Part shown: one piece after another, positions 49,234 to 58,265 of the stretch
Layout: each line of letters starts with the position of its first letter
Position numbering within the stretch: the first letter of the stretch is position 1
Source of the DNA: Aquibaculum arenosum
GTDB taxonomy: Bacteria > Pseudomonadota > Alphaproteobacteria > Kiloniellales > DSM-21159
Assembly (NCBI RefSeq): GCF_029222965.1
Contig: NZ_JARHUD010000003.1
Location: 62,001 to 126,000, forward strand
DNA: 64,000 bases
Direction: 5' to 3'
Position numbers and translations under genes: made by a program
The notes under the pieces: generated by a model
What the model was told of the DNA's origin: nothing
Database searches by the model: none
What the model saw: the letters and a program-made list of their open reading frames with translations, nothing else

Positions 49234-49983
49234 ATGAAGGTACTGGTCGCCATCAAACGCGTGATCGACGCCTATGTGAAGGTGCGCGTGAAATCCGACG
49301 GCTCGGGCGTGGAGACGCAGAACGTCAAGATGTCGATGAACCCGTTCTGCGAGATCGCCGTCGAGGAAGCGGTGCGCATGAAGGAAGCCGGCATCGCCAG
49401 CGAGGTGGTGGTGGTATCCTGCGGCCAGCAGAACAGCCAGGAAACAATCCGCACCGCGCTCGCCATGGGCGCCGATCGCGGCATCCTGGTGCAGAGCGAT
49501 GCAGAACTGCAGCCGCTCGCCATCGCCAAGCTGCTCAAGGGCGTGGTTGAGAAGGAGCAGCCGGAGCTGGTCCTCATGGGCAAGCAGGCCGTCGATAACG
49601 ATTTCAACCAGACCGGCCAGATGCTCTCGGCGCTGCTCGACTGGTCGCAGGCCACTTTCGCCTCCAAGATTGAAAAGAGCGACGGCAAGCTGACCGTCAC
49701 GCGTGAAATCGACGGCGGGCTGGAGACCATCGAGGTCGCGTTGCCGGCCGTGGTGACCGCCGACCTGCGCCTGAACGAGCCGCGCTACGCTTCTCTGCCC
49801 AATATCATGAAGGCGAAGAAAAAGCCGATCGACACCATGAGCGCCGAGGACCTGGGCGTCGATCCCAGCCCGCGACTCAGCGTGGTCAAGGTGAGCGAGC
49901 CGCCGGCGCGTCAGGGCGGCGCTAAGGTGGGATCGGTTGCCGAGCTCGTGGAAAAGCTGAAGAACGAAGCGAAGGTCATCTGA
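49234..49983 (+). CDS. etfB: Electron transfer flavoprotein beta subunit
   Basis: EtfB pairs with EtfA to pass electrons from acyl-CoA and other dehydrogenases to ETF-ubiquinone oxidoreductase. The 249-residue protein starts [20 protein letters not shown] and has [57 protein letters not shown] and an AMP-binding region typical of EtfB. The ATG 49234 follows a AGGTAGCAGGCAG region; a longer in-frame extension lacks homology. It is followed after 2 bp by etfA. Confidence 0.97.
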   Translation: MKVLVAIKRVIDAYVKVRVKSDGSGVETQNVKMSMNPFCEIAVEEAVRMKEAGIASEVVVVSCGQQNSQETIRTALAMGADRGILVQSDAELQPLAIAKLLKGVVEKEQPELVLMGKQAVDNDFNQTGQMLSALLDWSQATFASKIEKSDGKLTVTREIDGGLETIEVALPAVVTADLRLNEPRYASLPNIMKAKKKPIDTMSAEDLGVDPSPRLSVVKVSEPPARQGGAKVGSVAELVEKLKNEAKVI

Positions 49984-49985
49984 CG

Positions 49986-50939
49986 ATGAGCATTCTGGTC
50001 ATTGCCGAGCACGACGGTGGCGCACTCAAGCCTGCGACGCTGAACGCGGTCACTGCTGCCAAGGAAATCGCCGGCCACAGCGACGGCGAACTGCACATGC
50101 TGGTTGCCGGTGAAGGCGTCGACGCCGCCGCCGAGGCCGCTGCCAAGGTCGAGGGCGTCACCAAGGTCCTGAAGGCCGACGATGGCGCCTATGCGCACCT
50201 GCTGGCGGAGAATGTCGCTCCGCTCCTGGTCAAACTGGCCGAGAGCTACGACTATCTGGTCGCGCCGTCGGGCACATTCTCCAAGAACGTGATGCCGCGG
50301 GTTGGCGCGCTGCTCGACCTGCAGCCCCTTACCGACGTTGTCGCGGTGGAAAGCGCGGATAGCTTCGTGCGCCCGATCTATGCCGGCAACGCGCTGGCCA
50401 CGGTGAAGATGGGCGATGCCCGCAAGCTGATCACCGTGCGCGCCACCGCTTTCGACGCAGCAGCGCCGGAAGGTGGCTCCGCCGCCATCGAGGCCGTGGA
50501 AAGCACCGGGGACAGCGGCAAGTCGAGCTACGTCGGCTCCGAGCTCACCCAATCCGAGCGCCCGGAATTGACCAGCGCCCGGGTCGTGATCTCCGGCGGC
50601 CGCGGCATGCAGAATGGCGAGAACTTCGCCATGCTGGAAAAGATTGCCGACAAGTTGGGTGCCGCCGTCGGTGCCAGCCGTGCGGCGGTCGATGCCGGCT
50701 ATGTGCCGAACGACTATCAAGTGGGGCAGACCGGCAAGGTGGTGGCGCCCGAGCTTTACATTGCGGTCGGCATTTCCGGTGCGATCCAGCATCTCGCCGG
50801 CATGAAGGACAGCAAGGTGATCGTCGCCATCAACAAGGACGAGGAAGCGCCCATCTTCCAGGTCGCCGACTACGGCCTTGTGGCCGATCTCTTCCAGGCG
50901 GTCCCGGAACTGGAGCAGGAACTGGACAAGGCGCTGTAG
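49986..50939 (+). CDS. etfA: Electron transfer flavoprotein alpha subunit
   Basis: EtfA carries the FAD of the ETF heterodimer. The 317-residue protein has the N-terminal [41 protein letters not shown], and the C-terminal FAD domain with [45 protein letters not shown] and [21 protein letters not shown]. It starts 2 bp after etfB and is followed 48 bp later by the 3-hydroxybutyryl-CoA dehydrogenase gene. Confidence 0.97.
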   Translation: MSILVIAEHDGGALKPATLNAVTAAKEIAGHSDGELHMLVAGEGVDAAAEAAAKVEGVTKVLKADDGAYAHLLAENVAPLLVKLAESYDYLVAPSGTFSKNVMPRVGALLDLQPLTDVVAVESADSFVRPIYAGNALATVKMGDARKLITVRATAFDAAAPEGGSAAIEAVESTGDSGKSSYVGSELTQSERPELTSARVVISGGRGMQNGENFAMLEKIADKLGAAVGASRAAVDAGYVPNDYQVGQTGKVVAPELYIAVGISGAIQHLAGMKDSKVIVAINKDEEAPIFQVADYGLVADLFQAVPELEQELDKAL

Positions 50940-50987
50940 GCGACGGGCCCGCCCCTCGCCTGACAGGCCCAACGCGGAGTGAGTTTC

Positions 50988-51887
50988 ATGGCCGAGCAGG
51001 TCTCGACGCTGCAGGACTTCAAGACCATCGGGGTGATCGGCGCCGGCCAGATGGGCAGCGGCATCGCCCAGGTCTGTGCATTGGCCGGCTACGATGTGCG
51101 GCTGCAGGACATCGGTGAAGAGCCGCTCAAGCGAGGGGTCGAGGCGGTCACCCGCAACCTCGATCGCCAGGTCCGCAAGGAGCGCCTCAGCGAAGCGGAC
51201 AGCAAAGCCGCGCTGGGCCGCATCTCAACTGATGTCTCCATGGATTTCCTCAATAACTGCGACCTCGTAATCGAGGCCGCCACCGAGAACGAGGAAATCA
51301 AGCGGGCCATCTTTCAGCAGCTCTGTCAGGGGCTGCAGCCGGAGGCGGTGATCTGTACCAACACCTCCTCCATTTCGGTCACGCGCCTCGCCTCGGGCAC
51401 GGACCGGCCCGAGCGCTTCATGGGCATGCACTTCATGAACCCCGTGCCGGTCATGCAGCTCGTGGAGCTGATCCGCGGCATCGCGACCAACGAGGAAACC
51501 TTCAGCCGCATCCGGCAGCTCACCGTCACGCTGGGCAAGACCCCGGTCGCGGCCGAAGACTTCCCCGCCTTCATCGTCAACCGCATCCTGCTGCCGATGA
51601 TCAACGAGGCGGTCTACACCCTCTATGAGGGCGTGGGTTCGGTGGAAGCCATCGACACGGCAATGAAGCTGGGGGCCAACCACCCTATGGGGCCGCTGGA
51701 ACTGGCCGACTTCATTGGCCTCGATACCTGCCTTGCGGTGATGTACGTGCTCTACGAGGGCCTTGCCGACAGCAAGTACCGGCCCTGCCCGCTGCTGGTG
51801 AAGTACGTCGAGGCCGGCTGGGTCGGTCGTAAGGCTGGGCGCGGCTTCTACGACTACAGCACCGACACCCCAGTCCCCACCCGCTGA
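50988..51887 (+). CDS. 3-hydroxybutyryl-CoA dehydrogenase
   Basis: A 299-residue short-chain 3-hydroxyacyl-CoA dehydrogenase that oxidises 3-hydroxybutyryl-CoA with NAD(P). The Rossmann motif is TIGVIGAGQMGSGIAQVCALAGYDV (about 13-37), the catalytic His is in FMGMHFMNPVPVMQLVELI, and the C-terminal domain has LLPMINEAVYTLYEGVGSVEAIDTAMKLGANHPMGPLELADFIGLD. The ATG at 50988 follows a GGAGTGAG site; an in-frame GTG nine bases upstream is less likely. It completes an etf-hbd unit for fatty acid or polyhydroxybutyrate-related metabolism. Confidence 0.96.
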   Translation: MAEQVSTLQDFKTIGVIGAGQMGSGIAQVCALAGYDVRLQDIGEEPLKRGVEAVTRNLDRQVRKERLSEADSKAALGRISTDVSMDFLNNCDLVIEAATENEEIKRAIFQQLCQGLQPEAVICTNTSSISVTRLASGTDRPERFMGMHFMNPVPVMQLVELIRGIATNEETFSRIRQLTVTLGKTPVAAEDFPAFIVNRILLPMINEAVYTLYEGVGSVEAIDTAMKLGANHPMGPLELADFIGLDTCLAVMYVLYEGLADSKYRPCPLLVKYVEAGWVGRKAGRGFYDYSTDTPVPTR

Positions 51888-51956
51888 GCGGCCTCGAGCC
51901 GGCACACGGGGGCGGAGCCGATCAGTCGCCTGTGCGCGTGCCGGCCTGCATCACGA

Positions 51957-52466
51957 TCACTCCTCGCCCTGCCCCACCTGAACGGAAAGCGCCGTTTCTT
52001 CTTCCACCGGCACGCCCGGACGGTCGGTCGAGGTGCGGATCGTCTGCACGGTCAGCACCGTGGAGACATGGGGCGAGCCGGTCAGGCGGCGCGTCAGTTC
52101 GTTCTCGTGGGAAGTGTTGCGGGCCACCAGCTTGAGCAGGAAGTCGTGCGGTCCGCGCGCCATGTGGCACTCGCGCACCTCGGGCCAGGCCGCGACCATC
52201 GCCTCAAAGCCTTCCAGAACACTCTCGCTTTGGCTGTCCAGACCCACCAGTGCGAAGAACAGCACCTCATATCCGAGCAACTCGGCATCGAGATCGGCGT
52301 GATAGCCCCTGATGAAGCCCGCTTCCTCCAAGGCGCGCACCCGGCGCAGACAGGGCGGCGCGGATATGCCCACGCGGCTCGCCAGTTCGACATTGGTCAT
52401 CCGGCCTTCCGCCTGCAGATCCTTGAGAATACGCAGATCAATCCGATCGAGCTTGACGCGCGGCAT
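51957..52466 (-). CDS. Lrp/AsnC family transcriptional regulator
   Basis: A 169-residue Lrp-type regulator. The N-terminal winged helix (KLDRIDLRILKDLQAEGRMTNVELASRVGISAPPCLRRVRALEEAGFIRGYHA, about 5-56) is followed by the AsnC ligand-binding alpha-beta domain (VRECHMARGPHDFLLKLVARN). It is probably amino-acid responsive, but the ligand is unknown. The ATG at 52466 has a CAGGGAG site. The acidic C-terminal tail VEEETALSVQVGQGEE is longer than usual. It diverges from the XRE regulator across 339 bp. Confidence 0.93.
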   Translation of the reverse strand: MPRVKLDRIDLRILKDLQAEGRMTNVELASRVGISAPPCLRRVRALEEAGFIRGYHADLDAELLGYEVLFFALVGLDSQSESVLEGFEAMVAAWPEVRECHMARGPHDFLLKLVARNTSHENELTRRLTGSPHVSTVLTVQTIRTSTDRPGVPVEEETALSVQVGQGEE

Positions 52467-52805
52467 TGGGGACTCCCTGTTTCTGGGCTTGCTTCGCTGT
52501 CCCGCAGGGGCTGTGAGAGTAGCGGGCAAAATGACAGCTGGTGACATCTGGCTCCGGCACCCGTCAAACTCGGATCCGGCGACTCACGATTCGCGCACGA
52601 ATATTGCGCAAATCCCCCTTGTGAATCAAGCAGCGTGCGTCTGCTCGATTGTCGACAATGTTTTTTTCTCGGCACCCGTTGACGGCGAGGATTGGGTCAG
52701 CAATCATTGATTGCGGCAATGATAACCCGTGCCGACAACGCCCTCGGCATTAGAATCCACCGCAGTCCGGGGGACAAGGGCGCAGATATTAGGGGACTAC
52801 GGGAC
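52467..52805. other. 339-bp divergent spacer between Lrp and XRE regulator genes
   Basis: No gene is seen. It holds several palindromes that could be operators: ATTCGcgcaCGAAT (52589-52602), TTGCGCAA (52604-52611) near the lrp side, and GCAATCATTGATTGC (52700-52714) near the XRE side. A T-run (TTTTTTT) lies near 52660. Confidence 0.4.
52700..52714. promoter_or_regulatory. 15-bp palindrome upstream of the XRE regulator
   Basis: GCAATCATTGATTGC is a perfect palindrome around T52707, 92 bp before the XRE ATG, with a second overlapping ATTG-CGG-CAAT at 52709-52719. It is a candidate operator for autoregulation; no footprint evidence is possible here. Confidence 0.35.
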
Positions 52806-53168
52806 ATGTTTCACCCGACGGACGTGCACATCGGGCGGCGAATTCGTGAGCGCCGAGTCGAACTTGGCATGAGCCAAAGCGCGTTGGCCGAACAACTCGG
52901 CATCACCTTCCAGCAGGTCCAGAAGTATGAGCGCGGCGGCAACCGCGTGAGCGGCAGCCGGCTGTGGGACATCAGCCGCGTGCTGGGCGTCAACGTCAGT
53001 CACTTCTTCGAGGGTCTGCAGGAGCAGCCCAATGCGGCGGCGCAGGAAGACAGCATGCCGCTCACCCGTCAAAGTCTGGAGGTCGCCCGAGCGATCAACT
53101 CCATACCCGAGGGCGAAGTGAAGTCCCAGATCGTGAAACTGGTAAAGACCTTCGCCAAGTCGGCCTGA
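52806..53168 (+). CDS. XRE-family helix-turn-helix regulator
   Basis: A 120-residue regulator with one HTH domain at the N-terminus (IGRRIRERRVELGMSQSALAEQLGITFQQVQKYERGGNRVSGSRLWDISRVLGVNVSHFF, about 9-68), the cro/C1 pattern, and a C-terminal helical tail ending AKSA. This form, with SQSALAEQLGITFQQVQKYERG, is common in alphaproteobacteria. Targets are unknown. The ATG at 52806 is preferred because homology starts there; upstream in-frame sequence is intergenic. Confidence 0.9.
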   Translation: MFHPTDVHIGRRIRERRVELGMSQSALAEQLGITFQQVQKYERGGNRVSGSRLWDISRVLGVNVSHFFEGLQEQPNAAAQEDSMPLTRQSLEVARAINSIPEGEVKSQIVKLVKTFAKSA

Positions 53169-53381
53169 CCAGCAGACAGGATCGGCCGGGGCCAAGGGGG
53201 TTCCGGCCGGCCCCCACTCAGCCTAAGCACGCTGGCCCACGCGCGTGCTTGCGAGGACAGGCCAGGCTTCTTACTGTCCAGCCAGCCGGCATGGTGGCCG
53301 GCTAGACTGGAGCCATGCCTCTACTCGGGTCGCTGAGCGACTCCGATCTGAGACGAGCGGCTCTAAAGCAGTGGAGCGGTT

Positions 53382-54359
53382 ATGCCCGACACACGTCATT
53401 CGCGCGTTCTGATTCTGGGCTCGGGGCCGGCCGGCTACACAGCGGCCATCTATGCGGCCCGGGCAAATCTCAAGCCGATGCTAATCCAGGGCCTGCAACC
53501 CGGAGGGCAGCTCTCCATCACGACCGATGTCGAGAACTACCCCGGCTTTGCTGACCCCATCCAGGGCCCCTGGCTCATGGAGCAGATGGGCGCCCAGGCG
53601 GCGAACGTCGGCACCGAGATCATCACCGACACCATCGTCGAGGTGAACCTGAAGCAACAGCCCTTCCTGGCCGTGGGCGACAGTGGCACGCGCTACACCG
53701 GGGACAGCTTCATTATCTGCACCGGTGCCCAGGCCCGCTGGCTGGGGGTTCCGGGAGAGGAGCGTCTGCGCGGCTTTGGCGTCTCCGCCTGCGCCACCTG
53801 CGACGGCTTCTTCTATCGCGGCAAGCAGGTGGCGGTCATCGGCGGCGGCAACACCGCGGCCGAAGAGGCACTCTTCCTCACCAACTTCGCCGAAAAGGTT
53901 CATCTCGTGCACCGGCGCGACAGCCTGCGGGCCGAGAAGATCCTGCAGGACCGTCTCTTCGCCAACCCGAAGATCGAGTTCATCTGGAACTCTGTGGTCG
54001 AGGAAGTGCTCGGTGACGAAGGTCAGGGCGGGCTGCCGCCGGGCGTCACCGGCGTGCGTCTGAGGAGCAGCAAGGACGGTGAGCAGCGGGATCTGGCCGT
54101 GGACGGCGTTTTCGTCGCCATTGGCCACGATCCGGCCACGCAGCTCTTCAGGGAGCAGCTTCGCACCGACGCCAACGGCTACATCCTCACCGCGCCCGAT
54201 TCCACCGCCACCGACATCCCCGGGGTTTATGCGGCTGGCGACGTGAAGGACCATGTCTACCGCCAGGCCGTGACCGCTGCCGGGATGGGCTGCATGGCCG
54301 CCCTGGAGGCCGAGCGCTGGCTCGCGACTCAGGATCTGGTCGAACAGGCTGCGGAATAG
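53382..54359 (+). CDS. trxB: Thioredoxin reductase
   Basis: TrxB reduces thioredoxin with NADPH. The 325-residue flavoprotein has FAD-binding [19 protein letters not shown] (10-28), [18 protein letters not shown], the redox pair CATC (Cys137, Cys140) in [13 protein letters not shown], the NADPH motif [17 protein letters not shown] and [28 protein letters not shown]. Length is normal. It converges with the DUF1674 gene, 43 bp away. Confidence 0.97.
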   Translation: MPDTRHSRVLILGSGPAGYTAAIYAARANLKPMLIQGLQPGGQLSITTDVENYPGFADPIQGPWLMEQMGAQAANVGTEIITDTIVEVNLKQQPFLAVGDSGTRYTGDSFIICTGAQARWLGVPGEERLRGFGVSACATCDGFFYRGKQVAVIGGGNTAAEEALFLTNFAEKVHLVHRRDSLRAEKILQDRLFANPKIEFIWNSVVEEVLGDEGQGGLPPGVTGVRLRSSKDGEQRDLAVDGVFVAIGHDPATQLFREQLRTDANGYILTAPDSTATDIPGVYAAGDVKDHVYRQAVTAAGMGCMAALEAERWLATQDLVEQAAE

Positions 54360-54402
54360 CGAGCGGCGCGGGTGGACAACGCGCTGCAGCCTGCGCCACG
54401 GC

Positions 54403-54618
54403 TCAGAAGTCGACGCAGATGCCCTTGCGTTCCCAGTCGCCGTAACGGGTCGGCTCCGGCCCCTCGGGGCCACCGATCTCCTTGCTTTCAGGCTTGGGGT
54501 TGGCAGCTTGCTCGGCACGAGCGCGTGCAGCAGCATCGACGGACTCACCGCCCGGACGCGCCCCGCTGCGCAGAGGCGCTGCCGGGCTTTTTGGAGTGTG
54601 GCTCTTGAACTCGCGCAT
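54403..54618 (-). CDS. DUF1674 protein (SDHAF4-like)
   Basis: A 71-residue protein ending in EIGGPEGPEPTRYGDWERKGICVDF split into GGPEGPEPTRYGDWE and KGICVDF, the DUF1674 signature shared with the mitochondrial succinate dehydrogenase assembly factor SDHAF4. The N-terminal half is Pro/Ala-rich and probably disordered. By analogy it may protect flavinated SdhA before complex II assembly. It is divergent from htpX across 75 bp. Confidence 0.85.
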   Translation of the reverse strand: MREFKSHTPKSPAAPLRSGARPGGESVDAAARARAEQAANPKPESKEIGGPEGPEPTRYGDWERKGICVDF

Positions 54619-54693
54619 GGGCGGAATATAGCCCGGCGGGCACCGGCTGCCAAGGCTTGAACAGGCGGTGGCGCGCCTTACTTATCTCTCGCT

Positions 54694-55560
54694 ATGAGTT
54701 ACGCAAAAACAGCTCTTCTCCTCGCCGGCATGACCGGCCTTTTTCTCGCGGTCGGCTACCTCCTGGCGGGGGGAAGCGGCATGCTCATTGCGCTGGTCAT
54801 CGCCATGGGCATGAACTTCTTTGCCTACTGGAAGAGCGATTCCATGGTGCTCCGCATGTACGGCGCCAGACAGGTGGACCGGAGCAGCGCGCCCGAGCTC
54901 TACGGCATTGTCGAGCGCCTGGCGGAGAATGCCGGGCTACCCATGCCCAAGGTTTTTGTCATCGAGAATGAGCAGCCCAACGCCTTTGCCACGGGGCGCA
55001 ACCCGGCCAATGCGGCTGTGGCCGCGACGACAGGCCTGCTCCGACGCCTGAGTTGGGAAGAGGTGGCCGGTGTCATGGCCCATGAACTGGCGCACGTCAA
55101 AAGCCGCGACACGCTGATCATGACCATCACCGCGACATTGGCCGGCGCAATCTCCATGCTGGCCAACTTCGCGCTGTTCTTCGGCGGCAACCGCAACAAC
55201 CCGCTGGGCATCGTCGGCGTGATCCTGATGATGGTGCTGGCTCCAATGGCCGCGATGGTGGTGCAGATGGCGATCTCGCGCACCGGCGAGTACCGCGCCG
55301 ACGCTGAAGGCGCACGCATCTGCGGCCAGCCGCTGTGGCTTGCCTCGGCCTTGGAGAAAATTGAGCAGGCGGCTCAGCGCATTGACAATGGCGCCGCCGA
55401 ACGCAATCCGGCGACGGCCCATCTCTTCATCATCAATCCGCTGCACGCCCATAAGGTGGACAGTCTCTTCTCGACTCATCCGCGCACCGCCAACCGCGTT
55501 GCCCGTCTGCGGGAGATGGCCGGCGCCACAACCACCGCTGCACGAGGGCCCTGGGGATAG
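54694..55560 (+). CDS. htpX: Membrane zinc metalloprotease HtpX
   Basis: HtpX is an inner-membrane M48 protease that degrades misfolded membrane proteins. The 288-residue protein has two N-terminal membrane segments (about 5-23 and 28-44), the zinc motif HELAH (130-134) with downstream ligand region [15 protein letters not shown], and two further hydrophobic segments between. The sequence [20 protein letters not shown] is family-typical. It is first in a run of three protease genes. Confidence 0.95.
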   Translation: MSYAKTALLLAGMTGLFLAVGYLLAGGSGMLIALVIAMGMNFFAYWKSDSMVLRMYGARQVDRSSAPELYGIVERLAENAGLPMPKVFVIENEQPNAFATGRNPANAAVAATTGLLRRLSWEEVAGVMAHELAHVKSRDTLIMTITATLAGAISMLANFALFFGGNRNNPLGIVGVILMMVLAPMAAMVVQMAISRTGEYRADAEGARICGQPLWLASALEKIEQAAQRIDNGAAERNPATAHLFIINPLHAHKVDSLFSTHPRTANRVARLREMAGATTTAARGPWG

Positions 55561-55571
55561 GGGGATCAGCC

Positions 55572-56711
55572 ATGCCGGCAGAGCCAGGATTGAACGCACG
55601 CACCAAAAGTCCGGGACCTCTGAGCGGACAGCAAAGCCGCCGACGCACCCTGGCGCTGCTGGGCGCTGCGCTCAGCCTGCCGCTGCTTGCGCCAACGGCC
55701 GAAGCCTTCGATCTCGACCGCGAGCGCGGGGTGCTCACTGTTGCGCCACAGCTCTCCCGGGTCACGCCGGCCGTGGTCAACATTTCCGTGCGCCAGCAGG
55801 TGCCCGTGCACCAGAACCCGCTGCTACAGGATCCCTTTTTCCGCCGCTTCTTCGGCTTGCCGGAATGGCAGGCACCGCAGCAGCGCCAAGCGCTCTCCGC
55901 CGGCTCGGGCGTGATCGTCGATGCCGGGCGCGGCCTTGTCATGACCAACACCCACGTTATCGAGCACGCAGACCAGATCATCGTCTCGCTGGTGGATGGC
56001 CGCCAGGAGCCGGCCGAGGTCGTCGGTGTGGACTCCGCCACCGACATCGCCCTGTTGCGTATCCGCGGCGACAACCTCCAGGCCGCGCCCATGGGCGACT
56101 CCGATCGCCTGGAGGTGGGTGACCTGGTCTTTGCCATCGGCAATCCCTTCGGCCTGGGACAGACCGTGACCAGCGGTATCATCTCCGCTTTGGGCCGCAC
56201 CGGCATCAACCGCGGCGGCTACGAGGACTTCATCCAGACCGACGCCTCGATCAACCCCGGCAATTCCGGCGGCGCGCTGGTCAACTCCCGCGGCGAACTC
56301 ATCGGCATAAACACGGCGATCCTCAGCCGCTCCGGCGGCAACATCGGCATCGGCTTTGCCGTGCCGAGCAATCTGGCGCGCGGGGTCATGGAGCAGCTCA
56401 TGGCCCATGGACGGGTCGAGCGCGGCCGCATCGGCGTGTCGATCCAGGATCTCACCCCCGATCTGGCCCAGGCCTTCGAGCTTCCCGGTGTCGACGGCGC
56501 CCTGGTCACCGCAGTGGAGACTGGCTCTCCTGCCGCCCAGGCCGGGCTGCAGCGTGGCGATCTCATTATCGCGGTTGAGGGTGAAGCAGTGCGCAATTCC
56601 ACCGCGCTGCGCAATCGCATCGGCCTTGTGCGAGTCGGTGAGCGGGTGCGCATAACCATTCTGCGTGACGGACGACAGCATCAGCTCCAGCTGCGCGTCG
56701 CGGCTCTGTGA
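55572..56711 (+). CDS. HtrA/Deg-like periplasmic serine protease with one PDZ domain
   Basis: A 379-residue S1C protease. The N-terminus has a twin-arginine-like signal (SRRRTLALLGAALSLPLLAPTAEA, about 22-45). The catalytic triad is His128 (TNTHVIEHADQI), Asp158 (ATDIALLRI) and Ser232 (NPGNSGGALVN), followed by a single PDZ domain (about 285-375), so the layout is closer to DegS/HtrA-like than DegP. It starts 11 bp after htpX, and the next M48 gene begins 14 bp after its stop, suggesting an operon. No separate membrane anchor is visible. Confidence 0.93.
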   Translation: MPAEPGLNARTKSPGPLSGQQSRRRTLALLGAALSLPLLAPTAEAFDLDRERGVLTVAPQLSRVTPAVVNISVRQQVPVHQNPLLQDPFFRRFFGLPEWQAPQQRQALSAGSGVIVDAGRGLVMTNTHVIEHADQIIVSLVDGRQEPAEVVGVDSATDIALLRIRGDNLQAAPMGDSDRLEVGDLVFAIGNPFGLGQTVTSGIISALGRTGINRGGYEDFIQTDASINPGNSGGALVNSRGELIGINTAILSRSGGNIGIGFAVPSNLARGVMEQLMAHGRVERGRIGVSIQDLTPDLAQAFELPGVDGALVTAVETGSPAAQAGLQRGDLIIAVEGEAVRNSTALRNRIGLVRVGERVRITILRDGRQHQLQLRVAAL

Positions 56712-56725
56712 CACGAGGGCCGACC

Positions 56726-57685
56726 ATGGCCCGCCCCGGCTTTCCTTCCTCCGGCCTCAACGAGGCCATACGCCGCCGGCACAAGCGGCGCAATCTCCTG
56801 CAATCCTTGATTCTGCTCCTGGCCATGGCCGGACTGCTGGGCGTATGCGCGCTGCTGCTTTTTGGCCCGGCGGCCAGCCTCTGGGCGGCGCTGGGCTGGC
56901 TGCTCGGCATAGCCATCGCCCCACGGATCGAGCCGGGCGCAGCGCTGGCGCTTTACGGCGCCCGCCCCCTGCCCCGCCAGGCCTTTCCCAACGGCTACGA
57001 CATCCTCGAGCGCCTGGCAGCCCAGGCCGGCTTGCAGCAGCTGCCGCCGCTCTATCATCTGCCCAGTCCGCAGCTCAATGCCTTCACCGTCGGACGCCGG
57101 GGAGAGGCGGCCATCGCCGTGACCGACGGGCTACTGCGCCAACTCAATGCCCGCGAGTTCGCCGCCGTGATGGCCCACGAGATCGGTCATCTGATAAACA
57201 ACGATCTCTGGGTGATGAATCTCGCCGACAGCCTGTCCCGCCTCACCCGGGTGCTGGGCTTTGTCGGCCTGCTGCTGCTCTTCCTCGGATTGCCGCTCGT
57301 GCTCACCGGAGAGGCCGAACCGGGCTGGCTGCTTGGGGCCGGTCTGCTGGCGCTCGCGCCGACGCTGGCCGCCCTGCTGCAACTGGCGCTCTCGCGCACC
57401 CGCGAATTCGATGCCGACCTGGAAGCCGTAGCGCTGACCGGAGACCCCGCCGGCCTGGCCTCGGCCCTGACCAAGCTGGAGCGGCGCCAGCGCGGCCTCT
57501 GGGCGCTGGTGACCGGCCAGGGGAAGACGCAGATCCCGTCACTGCTGCGCAGCCATCCGGGCACCTCCGAGCGCATTGAACGCCTGCGCAGCCTCCAAGG
57601 CGACCAGGAGCGCATTGCCCTCTGGGGTGATCAACTTGATCGTCCGGACCGACCGTCGCGGCGACGCCCGTGGGATCGAAGATGA
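56726..57685 (+). CDS. Second M48-family membrane metalloprotease
   Basis: A 319-residue M48 peptidase with an N-terminal basic segment, two membrane segments (about 23-47 and 52-66), the zinc motif HEIGH (151-155), two further hydrophobic helices (about 172-185 and 195-213) and the third-ligand region SRTREFDADLEAVALTGDP. It is divergent from HtpX upstream and carries an Arg/Pro-rich C-terminus. The ATG at 56726 lies 14 bp after the HtrA-like stop; a GTG overlapping that stop is possible. It completes a htpX-htrA-like-M48 cassette. Confidence 0.9.
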   Translation: MARPGFPSSGLNEAIRRRHKRRNLLQSLILLLAMAGLLGVCALLLFGPAASLWAALGWLLGIAIAPRIEPGAALALYGARPLPRQAFPNGYDILERLAAQAGLQQLPPLYHLPSPQLNAFTVGRRGEAAIAVTDGLLRQLNAREFAAVMAHEIGHLINNDLWVMNLADSLSRLTRVLGFVGLLLLFLGLPLVLTGEAEPGWLLGAGLLALAPTLAALLQLALSRTREFDADLEAVALTGDPAGLASALTKLERRQRGLWALVTGQGKTQIPSLLRSHPGTSERIERLRSLQGDQERIALWGDQLDRPDRPSRRRPWDRR

Positions 57686-57718
57686 GGTATAGTACGCTTC
57701 ATTGGGGCGCCAAAAGCA

Positions 57719-57748
57719 ATCGGCCCGCCTCCGAGGAAGCGGGCCGAT
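57719..57748 (-). terminator. Hairpin between the M48 gene and a secreted-protein gene
   Basis: Stem ATCGGCCCGC (57719-57728) / GCGGGCCGAT (57739-57748), 10 bp with a 10-base loop. On the minus strand it is followed by TGCTTTTGG. It probably serves the convergent secreted-protein gene; the plus-strand side lacks T. Confidence 0.6.
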
Positions 57749-57811
57749 CTTGAAACCGGGGTACCTGCGTCATCCGCCCGCATGCACTGCGGGCGGATTG
57801 GCATGGGAGAC

Positions 57812-58138
57812 TCAGGCACCTATGTCGCTGTCCTCGACCCAGCGGAAATCGGAGTTTTCCGCCACGCCCGGAGCAGCCTCAAATCGCGTGGGCTGCGACT
57901 GCGCGCTGTTCGGGTTGAAGGACTCGAGGCTGGCATTGCCGCTACCAACGGGCGCGTTGCGGTGGATAACCACGCCGTCGTGCGCGGACTGGAAAGCTGT
58001 GGGCTGATTGGCCTGCGCCTCGGTGGCGTGGCCGACGTAGCTGTTGAGGCTCGCGTTCTGCTGGCCCATGTCCGCCATGGCCGGGGTCGCCGCCACAATT
58101 GCCAGAACCGCTGCTGATGCCAATACCGTCTTCATCAT
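57812..58138 (-). CDS. Small secreted protein of unknown function
   Basis: A 108-residue protein with a clear Sec signal peptide (TVLASAAVLAIVAATPAMA, cleavage probably after ATPAMA). The mature part, about 85 residues, is polar and rich in Asn, Gln and Ala (QNASLNSYVGHATEAQANQP, NASLESFNPNSAQSQP), with a repeated NASLxS motif. No family is recognised. The start at ATG 58138 (second ATG at 58135) has a strong AAGGAGATC site. It lies downstream of pgk on the same strand, 127 bp away. Confidence 0.8.
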   Translation of the reverse strand: MMKTVLASAAVLAIVAATPAMADMGQQNASLNSYVGHATEAQANQPTAFQSAHDGVVIHRNAPVGSGNASLESFNPNSAQSQPTRFEAAPGVAENSDFRWVEDSDIGA

Positions 58139-58265
58139 GGTGATCTCCTTAAGGGTTGAGACTTGGAAGGAAAGATCCTCCAAGCGCCTGACCAAGAGAT
58201 CGTTATTCCCTTCCGAATAGGTAAGGGCCGCATTCAGCAGCGGACTGTTTCCGAAAACAGAACAA

